From an uncultured bacterium (GTDB taxonomy: Bacteria; Verrucomicrobiota; Kiritimatiellia; CAIKKV01; CALHGX01): 40,132 nt of DNA. Position 1 is the stretch's first letter, and each line of letters starts with the position of its first letter. The stretch covers positions 1 to 40,132 of the forward strand of contig CALHGX010000046.1 in NCBI GenBank assembly GCA_938031185.1, read 5' to 3'. Positions 24,882-32,750 of the stretch are shown here, piece by piece. Both the position numbers and the translations under genes were made by a program. A model generated the notes under the pieces. It had not been told where the DNA came from and did not search any database. It saw only the letters and a list, made by a program, of their open reading frames with translations.

Positions 24882-25103
24882 ATGTGCGCGCGTCAAGCCA
24901 AACCGCATTTCGAAGCGCTCACTGCCTCCGAGTTGTATTGCCCGCGCTGCGGGACGGCGCAGCCCGTGCGAGAGCGGCTCTTGCTAGTGCTGCCTCGAGG
25001 CGAACTACATGAATACCGCTGCGCCGTGTGCGGCGACTCGCTCGCTACACGCGAGACCCAATCGGCGGCGCCGCCGGGCTTGATTGGCAGGCCGCGCCAT
25101 TGA
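24882..25103 (+). CDS. Small zinc-ribbon protein
   Basis: A 73-residue protein with one four-Cys zinc site: YCPRCGTAQPV and YRCAVCGDS (CxxC, 23 residues, CxxC). The ATG at 24882 follows AAAGGGGA at suitable spacing and a good promoter lies upstream. No further family identity; it could be a regulator or a metal-binding adaptor. The STAS gene follows 24 bases later. Confidence 0.65.
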   Translation: MCARQAKPHFEALTASELYCPRCGTAQPVRERLLLVLPRGELHEYRCAVCGDSLATRETQSAAPPGLIGRPRH

Positions 25104-25127
25104 CACCGCCCGCAGGAGGGTGATAGC

Positions 25128-25685
25128 TTGCAGCCCATGGGTGATCAGGTCGGGATGCAGCGCGAGGCGGATCGTTTGCTCGTGGCGGCCCGCGGAAGCG
25201 ACGCCTTTGTGCGAGTGCAGGGTCGCGCTTCGTTCCGAAGCGGCCCGGCACTCAAGAAGTTCGCTCAACGATGCGCGGAACGCGGATGCCGGCGGTTGAT
25301 TTTGGACATGCGCGATTGCCTCGGCATGGACAGCACGTTCATGGGCATCCTGGCCGGTTTGGCTCTGACATGGCAAGCGCCCGACCGCGCGCTCGTGTTG
25401 ACGCGGTTGAGCCCTAAGAATTGCGCGCTGCTCGACACCCTGGGTCTGACGGAATTGCTTCTGGGACCCGCCCTCGAAGCCGGCCATGATCCGCCCGAGG
25501 AATTGACGGCGCTGGACATGGAAACAGATCAGGCTGAAAGTGCGCGGGTCATGCTGGACGCCCACGAGACGTTGGTGGAACTCGTGCCGGGCAATTTGGA
25601 GAAATTTCGAGATGTCCTCGACTATCTTCGGGAGGATGTGCGAGAAGAAGAGGAAAGAAAAGACCGGGAAGCGGTCCTTTCCTGA
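25128..25685 (+). CDS. STAS-domain protein (anti-sigma-factor antagonist-like)
   Basis: A 185-residue cytosolic protein. Residues about 15-115 form a STAS domain: FVRVQGRASFRSGPALKKFA, then LILDMRDCLGMDSTFMGILA, where the loop MDSTFMG corresponds to the phosphorylated (D-S-[ST]-G/F) site of SpoIIAA-type antagonists. Thr replaces the usual second Ser. The C-terminal 60 residues are an acidic helix (EDVREEEERKD). TTG at 25128 is preferred as start because AGGAGG lies eight bases upstream; an ATG at 25137 is possible. No kinase or anti-sigma partner is in the window. Confidence 0.75.
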   Translation: MQPMGDQVGMQREADRLLVAARGSDAFVRVQGRASFRSGPALKKFAQRCAERGCRRLILDMRDCLGMDSTFMGILAGLALTWQAPDRALVLTRLSPKNCALLDTLGLTELLLGPALEAGHDPPEELTALDMETDQAESARVMLDAHETLVELVPGNLEKFRDVLDYLREDVREEEERKDREAVLS

Positions 25686-25778
25686 AACCGCGGCTTCCCC
25701 CGGCACGTCCGTCCGGCTTTCAGAATGTCCGCCAAACGCCCCATCATGCCGACGCACATTCACAAAGGAAACGATGAC

Positions 25779-26378
25779 GTGAAGGGATCATCGAAAAAAG
25801 ACGCCGGGCGGCCGGCTCCTGAAGCGGCGCAAACGGCACCGGCCGAACAACAGACGGCAGCCCCGGCGACGGCGGCGGCAGAGGGCGCCGTCGTCGCGCC
25901 CCCCGGCGAACTGGAGCAGATCAAGGAGCGCCTGCTTCGCCTGCAGGCCGATTTCGACAACTTCCGCAAACGGACCTTGCGCGAGAAGAACGAGTTGTTC
26001 CAGAAGGCGAACGAGGACATCATGCTGGAACTCCTGCCCGTGCTGGATCACGCCGAACTAGGCCTTAAACACGCCGAGGAACAGGGCGTTCCGGCCGCCT
26101 ATGTGGACGGCCTGCGCATGGTCGCGGATCAGTTGCGCGGTGTGCTGCAAAAATTCGGCCTCGCCCCCATCGAAACGACCGGCCGGGTGTTCAATCCCGG
26201 CGAGCATGAAGGCATCGCCTGCCAGCCCTCGGACAGCGTGCCGGAAGGCTGCATCATCCTGGCCACCCGCACGGGCTATCGCCTAGGTAACGCCGTGCTC
26301 CGGCCCGCACAGGTGGTGGTTTCGTCCGGACCCTCAATGCCCGATCCAGAAGCGGGCGCGGGAGACGAGCCGAAATGA
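25779..26378 (+). CDS. grpE: Nucleotide exchange factor GrpE
   Basis: DnaK exchange factor, 199 residues. GTG at 25779 is preferred because AAAGGAA lies nine bases upstream; in-frame ATGs at 25725 and 25746 are alternatives. The first 55 residues are a low-complexity Ala/Pro/Glu tail. A long coiled coil follows with the GrpE signature [17 protein letters not shown], then the four-helix bundle ([19 protein letters not shown]) and the C-terminal beta domain. The latter contains [15 protein letters not shown] and [19 protein letters not shown]. No CIRCE element was found upstream. Its stop overlaps dnaJ (ATGA); dnaK is not in the window. Confidence 0.95.
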   Translation: MKGSSKKDAGRPAPEAAQTAPAEQQTAAPATAAAEGAVVAPPGELEQIKERLLRLQADFDNFRKRTLREKNELFQKANEDIMLELLPVLDHAELGLKHAEEQGVPAAYVDGLRMVADQLRGVLQKFGLAPIETTGRVFNPGEHEGIACQPSDSVPEGCIILATRTGYRLGNAVLRPAQVVVSSGPSMPDPEAGAGDEPK

Positions 26379-27562
26379 CCGAGCGACGCGACTACTATCA
26401 AGTGCTGGACGTTCCGCGCAGCGCGTCACCCGAAGAGATCAAGAAGGCCTACCGCCGCCTCGCGATGAAATACCATCCGGACCGCAACGCGGGCGACAAG
26501 GAGGCCGAAGCGCGTTTCAAGGAAATCAGCGAAGCCTACGAAGTGTTGAGCGACCCGGAGAAGAGACGCCTCTACGATCAATTCGGTCATGACGGCCTGC
26601 GCTCGGCTTTCGGACCCGGCGGATTCGATTTCGCGCGCGATTTTACGCATTTTTCGGATTTGCAGGATGTGCTCGGCAGCCTGTTCGGCGGCGAGGGCGG
26701 CATGTTCGAAGGGTTGTTCGGGAGCAGACGCCGCCGCGCCGGGCGCACCGGACCTCAAGCCGGCGCCGACCTGCGATTCGATCTGGAAATTGACTTCGAA
26801 GAAGCTGTTTTCGGGTCTCAACGAGAAATCAGTCTCCCGATGACTGACGAATGCGACCGCTGCAAGGGCAGCGGCGGTGAGCCCGGTCATCAGGAGGAGA
26901 CGTGCCGTCAGTGTGGTGGACGCGGTGTCGTGGTGTCCTCTAGTGGCTTTTTCCAAGTCCGGCAGACCTGTCCGATCTGTGCCGGCCGCGGGCGGATCAT
27001 GACCCATCCGTGCCGAGATTGCGACGGCGCGGGCCGTGTGAAAATCCGCCGCCGCATTACGCTGAAGATACCGCCCGGCGTGGACAGCGGCGCTCGTTTG
27101 CGCTTGAGCGGCAAGGGCGAAGGCGGCGTCCGCGGAGGACCGGCCGGCGATCTGTATGTGGTCTTGACCGTAAAACCCCACGACGTGTTCGAGCGGCAGG
27201 GCAACGACCTCTATTGCGAAGCGCCGGTCACCATCGAGACCGCCGCACTGGGTGGCGATATTCAGGTGCCCACGCTGGACGGGTGGACCCGCCTGCGAAT
27301 TGACCCAGGCACGCAAACCGGCCGGATTGTGCGCCTTCGCGGCCGCGGCGTGCCGGATGTGGAGGGCCACGGCCGCGGCGATCTCCATGTCCGTGTGGTC
27401 GTGGAAGTGCCTTCCGCCCTATCCGGCGCGCAGAAGAAGCTGCTTAAGGAACTGCGGGACATGGCCCAGGACGACAACTATCCCTCGGCCCGCGCCTGGC
27501 GTGAGCGCGTCGAAGCGTTTTGGGCCCGCAAAGAAAGAGCTTCCAATACCGCCGCCCGGTAA
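26375..27562 (+). CDS. dnaJ: Chaperone protein DnaJ (type I Hsp40)
   Basis: Hsp40 co-chaperone that stimulates DnaK ATPase. The 395-residue protein has an N-terminal J domain ([23 protein letters not shown] at 34-36), then a Gly/Phe-rich linker (about 72-130). The zinc-binding region has four CxxCxGxG repeats ([32 protein letters not shown]), the last with Asp-Gly-Ala. Two substrate-binding beta domains follow ([20 protein letters not shown]). Start by ATGA overlap with grpE. Length is slightly above the usual 370-380 because of the C-terminal helix. Confidence 0.97.
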   Translation: MTERRDYYQVLDVPRSASPEEIKKAYRRLAMKYHPDRNAGDKEAEARFKEISEAYEVLSDPEKRRLYDQFGHDGLRSAFGPGGFDFARDFTHFSDLQDVLGSLFGGEGGMFEGLFGSRRRRAGRTGPQAGADLRFDLEIDFEEAVFGSQREISLPMTDECDRCKGSGGEPGHQEETCRQCGGRGVVVSSSGFFQVRQTCPICAGRGRIMTHPCRDCDGAGRVKIRRRITLKIPPGVDSGARLRLSGKGEGGVRGGPAGDLYVVLTVKPHDVFERQGNDLYCEAPVTIETAALGGDIQVPTLDGWTRLRIDPGTQTGRIVRLRGRGVPDVEGHGRGDLHVRVVVEVPSALSGAQKKLLKELRDMAQDDNYPSARAWRERVEAFWARKERASNTAAR

Positions 27563-27569
27563 GCGCCCC

Positions 27570-28343
27570 GTGCATCACGTCATCATCAGCCCGGAAGAGG
27601 CCGCCGAGCCAAACGTTCGCATTCGCGGCCCGAAAGCCCACCACCTGCGCGACGTATTGCGCCTCGGGGCGGGCGACACCGTGCGGCTCACGGATGGCGC
27701 AGGCCGATATGCGGCGGCGCGGGTGCTCCATCTCAGCCGGTCGGAGGTGATCTTTGAGCGGGCGGAATGGTTGCGATCCCCCCCGCCCCCCATAGAAATC
27801 ACGTTGATGCAGGCGGTGCCGAAACCGCCCCGCATGGACTGGATCGTGGAAAAATCGGTCGAGTTGGGCGTGGCCATGATTCGACCGGTGTTGACCGAGC
27901 GCACGGTCATCCGCTCGCCCGAAGGCCGCGGAGAACGGCAGGCGGCGCGCTGGCGGCGGATTGCGCTCGCAGCGGCGGAGCAGTGCGGCACGGTCTGGCT
28001 CACCGACGTGGCGAAACCGGCGTCTTTTGATGAGGTGCTCAACTCCTTTTCCGGAGCGCTGTTGCTCATCGCCAGCCTTGAGCCGCAGGCGCGACCCTTG
28101 CACCACGTACTGTCCGCCTATTCGTCTGCGCCAAAAAGCATCGGCCTGCTGATTGGCCCGGAGGGGGATTTTTCGCCCGCTGAAACTGCGGCAGCCATTG
28201 GGCGTGGAGCCCGGCCCATCAGTCTTGGCCCACGGGTGTTGCGGGTGGATACCGCCGCATTGTGCGCGCTCAGCGTGATCGCCTGCGCGTGGCCGCAGAC
28301 CGCGTCATCCTTCGCCGCCCAGGAGCTGCCGGAAAGCCGGTAG
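27570..28343 (+). CDS. rsmE: 16S rRNA (uracil-1498-N3)-methyltransferase RsmE
   Basis: SPOUT-class methyltransferase that modifies U1498 of 16S rRNA. GTG at 27570 begins MHHVIISPEEAAEPN, eight bases after dnaJ, giving 257 residues (family about 240-250). The N-terminal PUA-like domain includes HHLRDVLRLGAGDTVRLTDG. The trefoil-knot domain has VEKSVELGVAMIRPVLTERT, then IGPEGDFSPAE and SLGPRVLRVDTAALCALSV, the SAM-binding knot. The 3' end overlaps the convergent GT117 gene by 39 bases. Confidence 0.93.
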   Translation: MHHVIISPEEAAEPNVRIRGPKAHHLRDVLRLGAGDTVRLTDGAGRYAAARVLHLSRSEVIFERAEWLRSPPPPIEITLMQAVPKPPRMDWIVEKSVELGVAMIRPVLTERTVIRSPEGRGERQAARWRRIALAAAEQCGTVWLTDVAKPASFDEVLNSFSGALLLIASLEPQARPLHHVLSAYSSAPKSIGLLIGPEGDFSPAETAAAIGRGARPISLGPRVLRVDTAALCALSVIACAWPQTASSFAAQELPESR

Positions 28344-31300
28344 ATTGCGAAGCGCGTCGAGCCGGCGGTCTTCGCGAATGAGCGCCAACGCTTCTTCCCC
28401 GCCGACGCGAACTGCCTGTTGCAGCGCGGCAAACGCCTCATTCGGTTTCTGCAGCGACAGGCGCACCACCGCCAGATCGAGCCATGCGCGCGCGTCCGCC
28501 GGCACGCGCCCAAGATACCGCTCCAGCGCTTCGGCCAGCAGGTCCGGCCGGCGCTCCTCCGCATACATCTGCGCCAGCCGCAAATAGACCTGTGGCGTCA
28601 TATCCTTGTTTTCCAACATGCTGCGCGTCAAAGCCAGGAACGGCTCCTGCAGCCCTGATTTCCTGTAAATGTCGGCCAGCTCAAATGCCGCCGCGATGCT
28701 GCCCACGCCTTTAGCCAGCTCCGCTTCCAACTCTCGCCGCCGGCTGTTCATCTGGTTGCGGTTTTGCATCTCCTCCACAAAGGCCCGGGAGCGATCGTTG
28801 CCGGGGTCCTGCCGCGCAAACTCCTTCATCAGCCGCAGGGCGTCATCCACCCGATTCCAGCGCATGTAGAGGTCCGCCATCCTGAAATTGGCCTCCGGAC
28901 TCAGGGGATAGAGTTGCAAAGACTCGCGAAATGCCCGCTCCGCTTCCGCGAACTGGCCGCGCACCACGTAGACGCCCGCAATGGCGCTGCGCAGCTTGGA
29001 AAACGACTTGCGGGCCACCACGTCACGCACGAACCGGCGGTCGGACACCAAACGCCGGGTGTACCAATCCCAGAAGTCGAGATCGTCGCGCACCACGTCG
29101 GCCGGCAGCGCCGCCAGCGGCTGCGCGTTGATCTTCATGATCAGCCCGTGCGGCGTCAAATAGGGATACATCCACTGAATGACGTAGCTTTCTTCCACGT
29201 AGAAGTCGTGCCGGGCGATGTTCCGTTCAAAGATCATCTGCGCCAGGATGCCGTTGATGAGCATCACCCCGCCGACGCCCTGCACGCTGACCCGCCCCTG
29301 ATCTATGCGGATGTCCGCGCTGGCGGGAATGCGTCCCGCCCGCACGTCCTCCACGTACTTCTGAAACGCCCGGTTGCCGTCCACCACGGACGGAATCCAG
29401 ATTTCGTCGCCATAGAGGTCGCGCATGACGCTCATGTAGGTGTTGTCCGCCAGCGCGTTCTGCGTGATGAGATAGACGTCCGGCCGCACGTCCGCGCAGT
29501 AGATCATGTAGGTCGGCACGAAGCGGCCGGGATCGGTGCCCCCGAAAAACACGGCACGCGGCCCCATTTCCGGAGGAAACACCGGATTAGGCAGCGGTTC
29601 CTCGTCAGGACTCAGCTCCTCAAGAATCGCCTCTGCGCCGCGCAACTGGTAGTTCCCGAACTGCCAGCCGAAATCGTGTCCGTTCTGTTCGGCGCCGCCG
29701 TCCGTACGAATCAGTTCGCTGTTGTAGCCGTTCTGCAGAATCGGAATCAGAGGCAGCAACAGCGTCACACCGATGCCGGCCCACTGCAGGGGCCGGAAAC
29801 TCCGCAGCAGCGTGTCCAAAAAGGCCAGGCCCATGATGATCCCGTATCCGATCCAGAACGAAAACAAGGCATGGGACGAAATGAACTTCACGCGCTGAAT
29901 GAACTGATCCTGAAGGTCGCCCTTCGGGCTGGCCAGAGAGATCAAGACCACGCTCATCACAAGGAACCCCGACAGGATCACCATGATCCAGCGCCGGGGT
30001 TCGCGGCCGAAATCCAGCCGCAGCCGAGCGGAGCTGAAGTAAAGAAACGCCGCCAGGCTGAACGCCGCGAGGGGGCCGAAGGCGGCCATGGCCATGCCCG
30101 CCTTCTCCGCGCCCGTAACGCCGCCTTCCCCCCCTGAGCCGCCCGCCAGCCGCGACAGCACCTGAAATTCGTAGTAAATCGCTGCCAGCGCCACGCCAGC
30201 GAAAATGAGCGCCACCACCATCCGCTCAGACCAAGCCGCCTTGATCCGGCCGGTCAGCTTCCCCATCAGGTCGTCAAGTTCTCCCACCGCCATGGTCGCC
30301 ACCCCAAAACCGGTCATCAACGCCATGGCCAGAATCAAAGACCGATAGGTGGCGCTGACCCACCCGATCTCCTGAAACGTGGGCATGACCGCCTCTTCGA
30401 AAACAATCAATCCAACCGCCAGCACTGCGATGCCCAGCGCCGCATAGAACGCCTTGATCCGGCGCGGCCCCACGCTGACGCTCCACGCCGCGAAAGGCAT
30501 GAGTCCAGCGACCACGACCGGCAGGGTGAATTTGGCCCGCAGGTCAGCCAGGTATTCGCCCACCATACGCAGGAAGCGGTAAGAGAAGACATCCGTCGGC
30601 GCAATTCGCTCATATTGGCCGCGTGTCAACGCGTGCAGGAACCCCTCCCATGTGCGCGGATAGCCCCAATTGATGGGCGGGTTGGTTTCCGAGGCCAGCG
30701 GCATGAAAACATAGACCGAGAGCCCGAGCTCCATGAAAAGAATGGTGGGCGCCACCTGCCGGCCGTTCGGCAACAGGAAGAACGTCACGGCCAGCCACGC
30801 AAAATTAAGTCCTCCATATAGCCAGGCCGTGAAGTGCAGGGGGTGCGCAATCTTTGGTAACGCCCCCATCCGCACCAGCGCGAAGACAATCAGATATGGG
30901 GCCCCTGCCAGCATGAAATCCCGCAGCAGATTCAAATCCTTGTAAAACACCACTACCACCAGCGAGACGAGCAACAGCAGCAGAACCTGGTAGTTCGTCA
31001 GACCGAAACCAAACGCCAGCGCCGTCAGGTACAACAGACGGCTGCTTGGATAACGCCGCCACGCCCAAACGGCCAGGCCGGTCAGCGCTGTGATCAGCAG
31101 CAGTCCCAGCAGGTAATAGACCCCCACGTCCCAGAAATCCGTGTACCGCTTCAGATGCAGGTACAGCCGGGAGTACATCACCGCCAGGCAAATAGCTCCA
31201 ATTAGCGCCATGCTTGCGGTGATGGTCGGCAGCCGTTCCAAAGGCCGCCGCACCCACACGTAGGCCAGAAACAGCACCAGCACCAAGAAGAAGGCGTTCA

Positions 31301-31889
31301 GACTGTACACCTCCACGATGACCGCCTGGGACCAATTCACCGGACTGAAGGCAAACAGCAAGCTGGCCGAAACGCCCCCCGCCCAGCAAATCGCGCTCTC
31401 GGCGTTGGTCCCGATCGCTTCCGTCACCCGCCGGATGCTTCGCAGGAGATCTCGCCCCGATCGGCAGATCAGCGTGGCAGTCAGCCCGGCAGCCACCGCG
31501 CCGAAAAACGCCGAAGCGAACCCGGCGCCATAGGCGGGATTCGGCTGCCCGCGAAAATGCACAAAGGCGAGAAGCTTGGTGAACAACCACGTCAGGATGG
31601 TCCAAATCGGATATCCCGGCGGGTGCGGAACGCCCAGATGCGCCGCGCCCACGGCCAGCTCACCCGAATCTTCCAGTGTTACCGTCGGCGCCAGGGTGTA
31701 GACATAGACCGCAAGCGAAACCAGAAACGCCGTCCAAAACGCGCTCCAGTCCACCCGCCGGAAAAACGGACCGCTTTCATCTTCCGAAACCGGCAATGGC
31801 TCATCAAACTTCTCAGGAACCTTCTCGGCCACTGGCGGCGTCGCTAACGGCACAACAGTCGTTTTTTTATCTTTCGTACGCTTCTTCAT
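28305..31889 (-). CDS. GT117/DUF2723 polytopic membrane protein with C-terminal helical (TPR-like) repeats
   Basis: A 1194-residue membrane protein. Residues 1-47 are charged and cytosolic. The first span (about 48-68) leads to the family signature LAPTVTLEDSGELAVGAAHL and VPHPPGYPIWT (66-97). In GT-C-like proteins this acidic first loop (E73, D74, E77) is a likely catalytic or metal site. About 12-14 further hydrophobic spans follow, to about residue 735. A large soluble domain (about 740-1000) follows. The last 190 residues contain tetratricopeptide-like helices (FAEAERAFRESLQLYPLSPE; NFRMADLYMRWNRVDDALRL). DUF2723 includes the human TMEM260 protein O-mannosyltransferase (GT117), so a lipid-linked sugar transferase is the best guess. 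It stands alone on the minus strand. Confidence 0.85.
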   Translation of the reverse strand: MKKRTKDKKTTVVPLATPPVAEKVPEKFDEPLPVSEDESGPFFRRVDWSAFWTAFLVSLAVYVYTLAPTVTLEDSGELAVGAAHLGVPHPPGYPIWTILTWLFTKLLAFVHFRGQPNPAYGAGFASAFFGAVAAGLTATLICRSGRDLLRSIRRVTEAIGTNAESAICWAGGVSASLLFAFSPVNWSQAVIVEVYSLNAFFLVLVLFLAYVWVRRPLERLPTITASMALIGAICLAVMYSRLYLHLKRYTDFWDVGVYYLLGLLLITALTGLAVWAWRRYPSSRLLYLTALAFGFGLTNYQVLLLLLVSLVVVVFYKDLNLLRDFMLAGAPYLIVFALVRMGALPKIAHPLHFTAWLYGGLNFAWLAVTFFLLPNGRQVAPTILFMELGLSVYVFMPLASETNPPINWGYPRTWEGFLHALTRGQYERIAPTDVFSYRFLRMVGEYLADLRAKFTLPVVVAGLMPFAAWSVSVGPRRIKAFYAALGIAVLAVGLIVFEEAVMPTFQEIGWVSATYRSLILAMALMTGFGVATMAVGELDDLMGKLTGRIKAAWSERMVVALIFAGVALAAIYYEFQVLSRLAGGSGGEGGVTGAEKAGMAMAAFGPLAAFSLAAFLYFSSARLRLDFGREPRRWIMVILSGFLVMSVVLISLASPKGDLQDQFIQRVKFISSHALFSFWIGYGIIMGLAFLDTLLRSFRPLQWAGIGVTLLLPLIPILQNGYNSELIRTDGGAEQNGHDFGWQFGNYQLRGAEAILEELSPDEEPLPNPVFPPEMGPRAVFFGGTDPGRFVPTYMIYCADVRPDVYLITQNALADNTYMSVMRDLYGDEIWIPSVVDGNRAFQKYVEDVRAGRIPASADIRIDQGRVSVQGVGGVMLINGILAQMIFERNIARHDFYVEESYVIQWMYPYLTPHGLIMKINAQPLAALPADVVRDDLDFWDWYTRRLVSDRRFVRDVVARKSFSKLRSAIAGVYVVRGQFAEAERAFRESLQLYPLSPEANFRMADLYMRWNRVDDALRLMKEFARQDPGNDRSRAFVEEMQNRNQMNSRRRELEAELAKGVGSIAAAFELADIYRKSGLQEPFLALTRSMLENKDMTPQVYLRLAQMYAEERRPDLLAEALERYLGRVPADARAWLDLAVVRLSLQKPNEAFAALQQAVRVGGEEALALIREDRRLDALRNLPAFRQLLGGEG

Positions 31890-31919
31890 CTCGCGGCCAA
31901 CCTGCGACTGAAGGTTATA

Positions 31920-31948
31920 TGGTTAGCAGGAATAAAGGGGCTGGTCAA
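31920..31948 (-). promoter_or_regulatory. Candidate promoter of the GT117 gene
   Basis: Minus-strand TTGACC (31943-31948), 17-base spacer, TAACCA (31920-31925); TATAAC overlaps just downstream as an alternative -10. The start codon is at 31889. Confidence 0.35.
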
Positions 31949-32039
31949 CGCATGCCCGAACCTTCTCTGTTCGCCTCCCCGTACGCTCACCCCGCGTTCC
32001 GCCGCACCAGCTTTCGGAATCACTATGAACCTCACTGAT

Positions 32040-32441
32040 GGGCTTTGCCTTGACCGCCATGGAAGGCTTACCGTTCCCATGCCCACACAACCTCTATGTC
32101 CTTAGACACATCTGGCATCCCGCTCCCGCGTTCCAAGAGTCTCCACCACCCCTGCGCATACCTCTGAATGAGAACTCCAGTCGCCCACCAGACCACCTCA
32201 CAACAAAGTCCACCTCGTGCCCTTGATCCGTCACACCATAAGCCACTTACCCCCGCCTTTCCAGCTCCACGCGCACCGCTGTTTCCAACGCATGTCCCAG
32301 ATTCCAATGCGCTGCACTCTCAAAAAGCTCAATCAAGTCTGGATCCACGGGAAATCCACCGATGCACCATCCCCTTTCGGTGCGCAACGCACCGGCCTGC
32401 TCATGATCAAAAACGGAAATGCGCCAGGCAGGGACAGCCAC
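32040..32441 (-). pseudogene. 3' remnant of a DUF4143-type AAA ATPase gene, frameshifted
   Basis: The minus strand encodes VDPDLIELFESAAHWNLGHA then LETAVRVELERRG, the conserved C-terminal segment of archaeal-type AAA ATPases with a DUF4143 domain. A stop follows directly. In the same frame after it, VAYGVTDQGHEVDFVVRWSG continues the family pattern (a DUF4143 nuclease-like fold), and a further piece, ERGSGMPDVSKDIEVVWAWER, is in another frame. The ATPase half is completely absent. So at least one stop and one shift separate three homologous blocks. The upstream end near 32440 is joined to a different truncated gene. Confidence 0.6.
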
Positions 32442-32634
32442 CGACCACGATGGGCTGCCCGTACTGCCGCCCGTGTTCAGCCCACAAGTTCATCACCTTT
32501 TTTCCCTGCCGCGCCACGCGGGCAAGCTCGGGCGCCATCATCTCGGGCCGCTTGCTCAGCAGTTGCGTTCCGCCAGGGATTCGTTCCTTGGCGCGACGGT
32601 AGAATTCCTCGGTCTTTGAAAGACTATCGCCCAT
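32430..32634 (-). pseudogene. 5' fragment of a class III aminotransferase (glutamate-1-semialdehyde aminomutase-like)
   Basis: The ATG at 32634 begins MGDSLSKTEEFYRRAKERIP followed by GGTQLLSKRPEMMAPE, a close match to the start of a class III PLP aminotransferase of the HemL-like group used in sugar or acid transamination. Homology ends near 32527. The following 30 codons (ARQGKKVMNLWAEHGRQYG...) do not fit the family, and the frame then runs into the DUF4143 fragment. No PLP lysine is left, so it is a truncated 5' end. Confidence 0.6.
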
Positions 32635-32674
32635 TCCGCGCTGGCATTTCCGGCACGCCAGCTCAATAATAGAT

Positions 32675-32688
32675 CGTCATTCATGACG
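32675..32688. promoter_or_regulatory. Palindrome upstream of feoB, possible metal-regulator operator
   Basis: CGTCAT-TC-ATGACG is a perfect inverted repeat with a two-base centre, just before the feoB region and between divergent starts (32634 and 32691/32751). A DtxR-type regulator is encoded in the same operon, but the sequence does not match a known DtxR, IdeR or Fur box. Confidence 0.3.
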
Positions 32689-32750
32689 CCATGAGACACG
32701 GGCCTCTTGTATCCGGCGCCAGTTTGGGCGTCGCGCGCGAGTCGCGCGCG

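Noticed and set aside
25100-25129. TTGACA 18 bases before TAGCTT as a promoter giving a leaderless STAS mRNA
   Set aside because: AGGAGG eight bases before TTG 25128 explains the start better, and the -10 is poor.
25686-25778. CIRCE heat-shock operator before grpE
   Set aside because: No TTAGCACTC-N9-GAGTGCTAA-like inverted repeat is present.
28764-30137. 457-codon plus-strand frame opposite the GT117 gene
   Set aside because: Antisense composition, no ribosome site, no domain.
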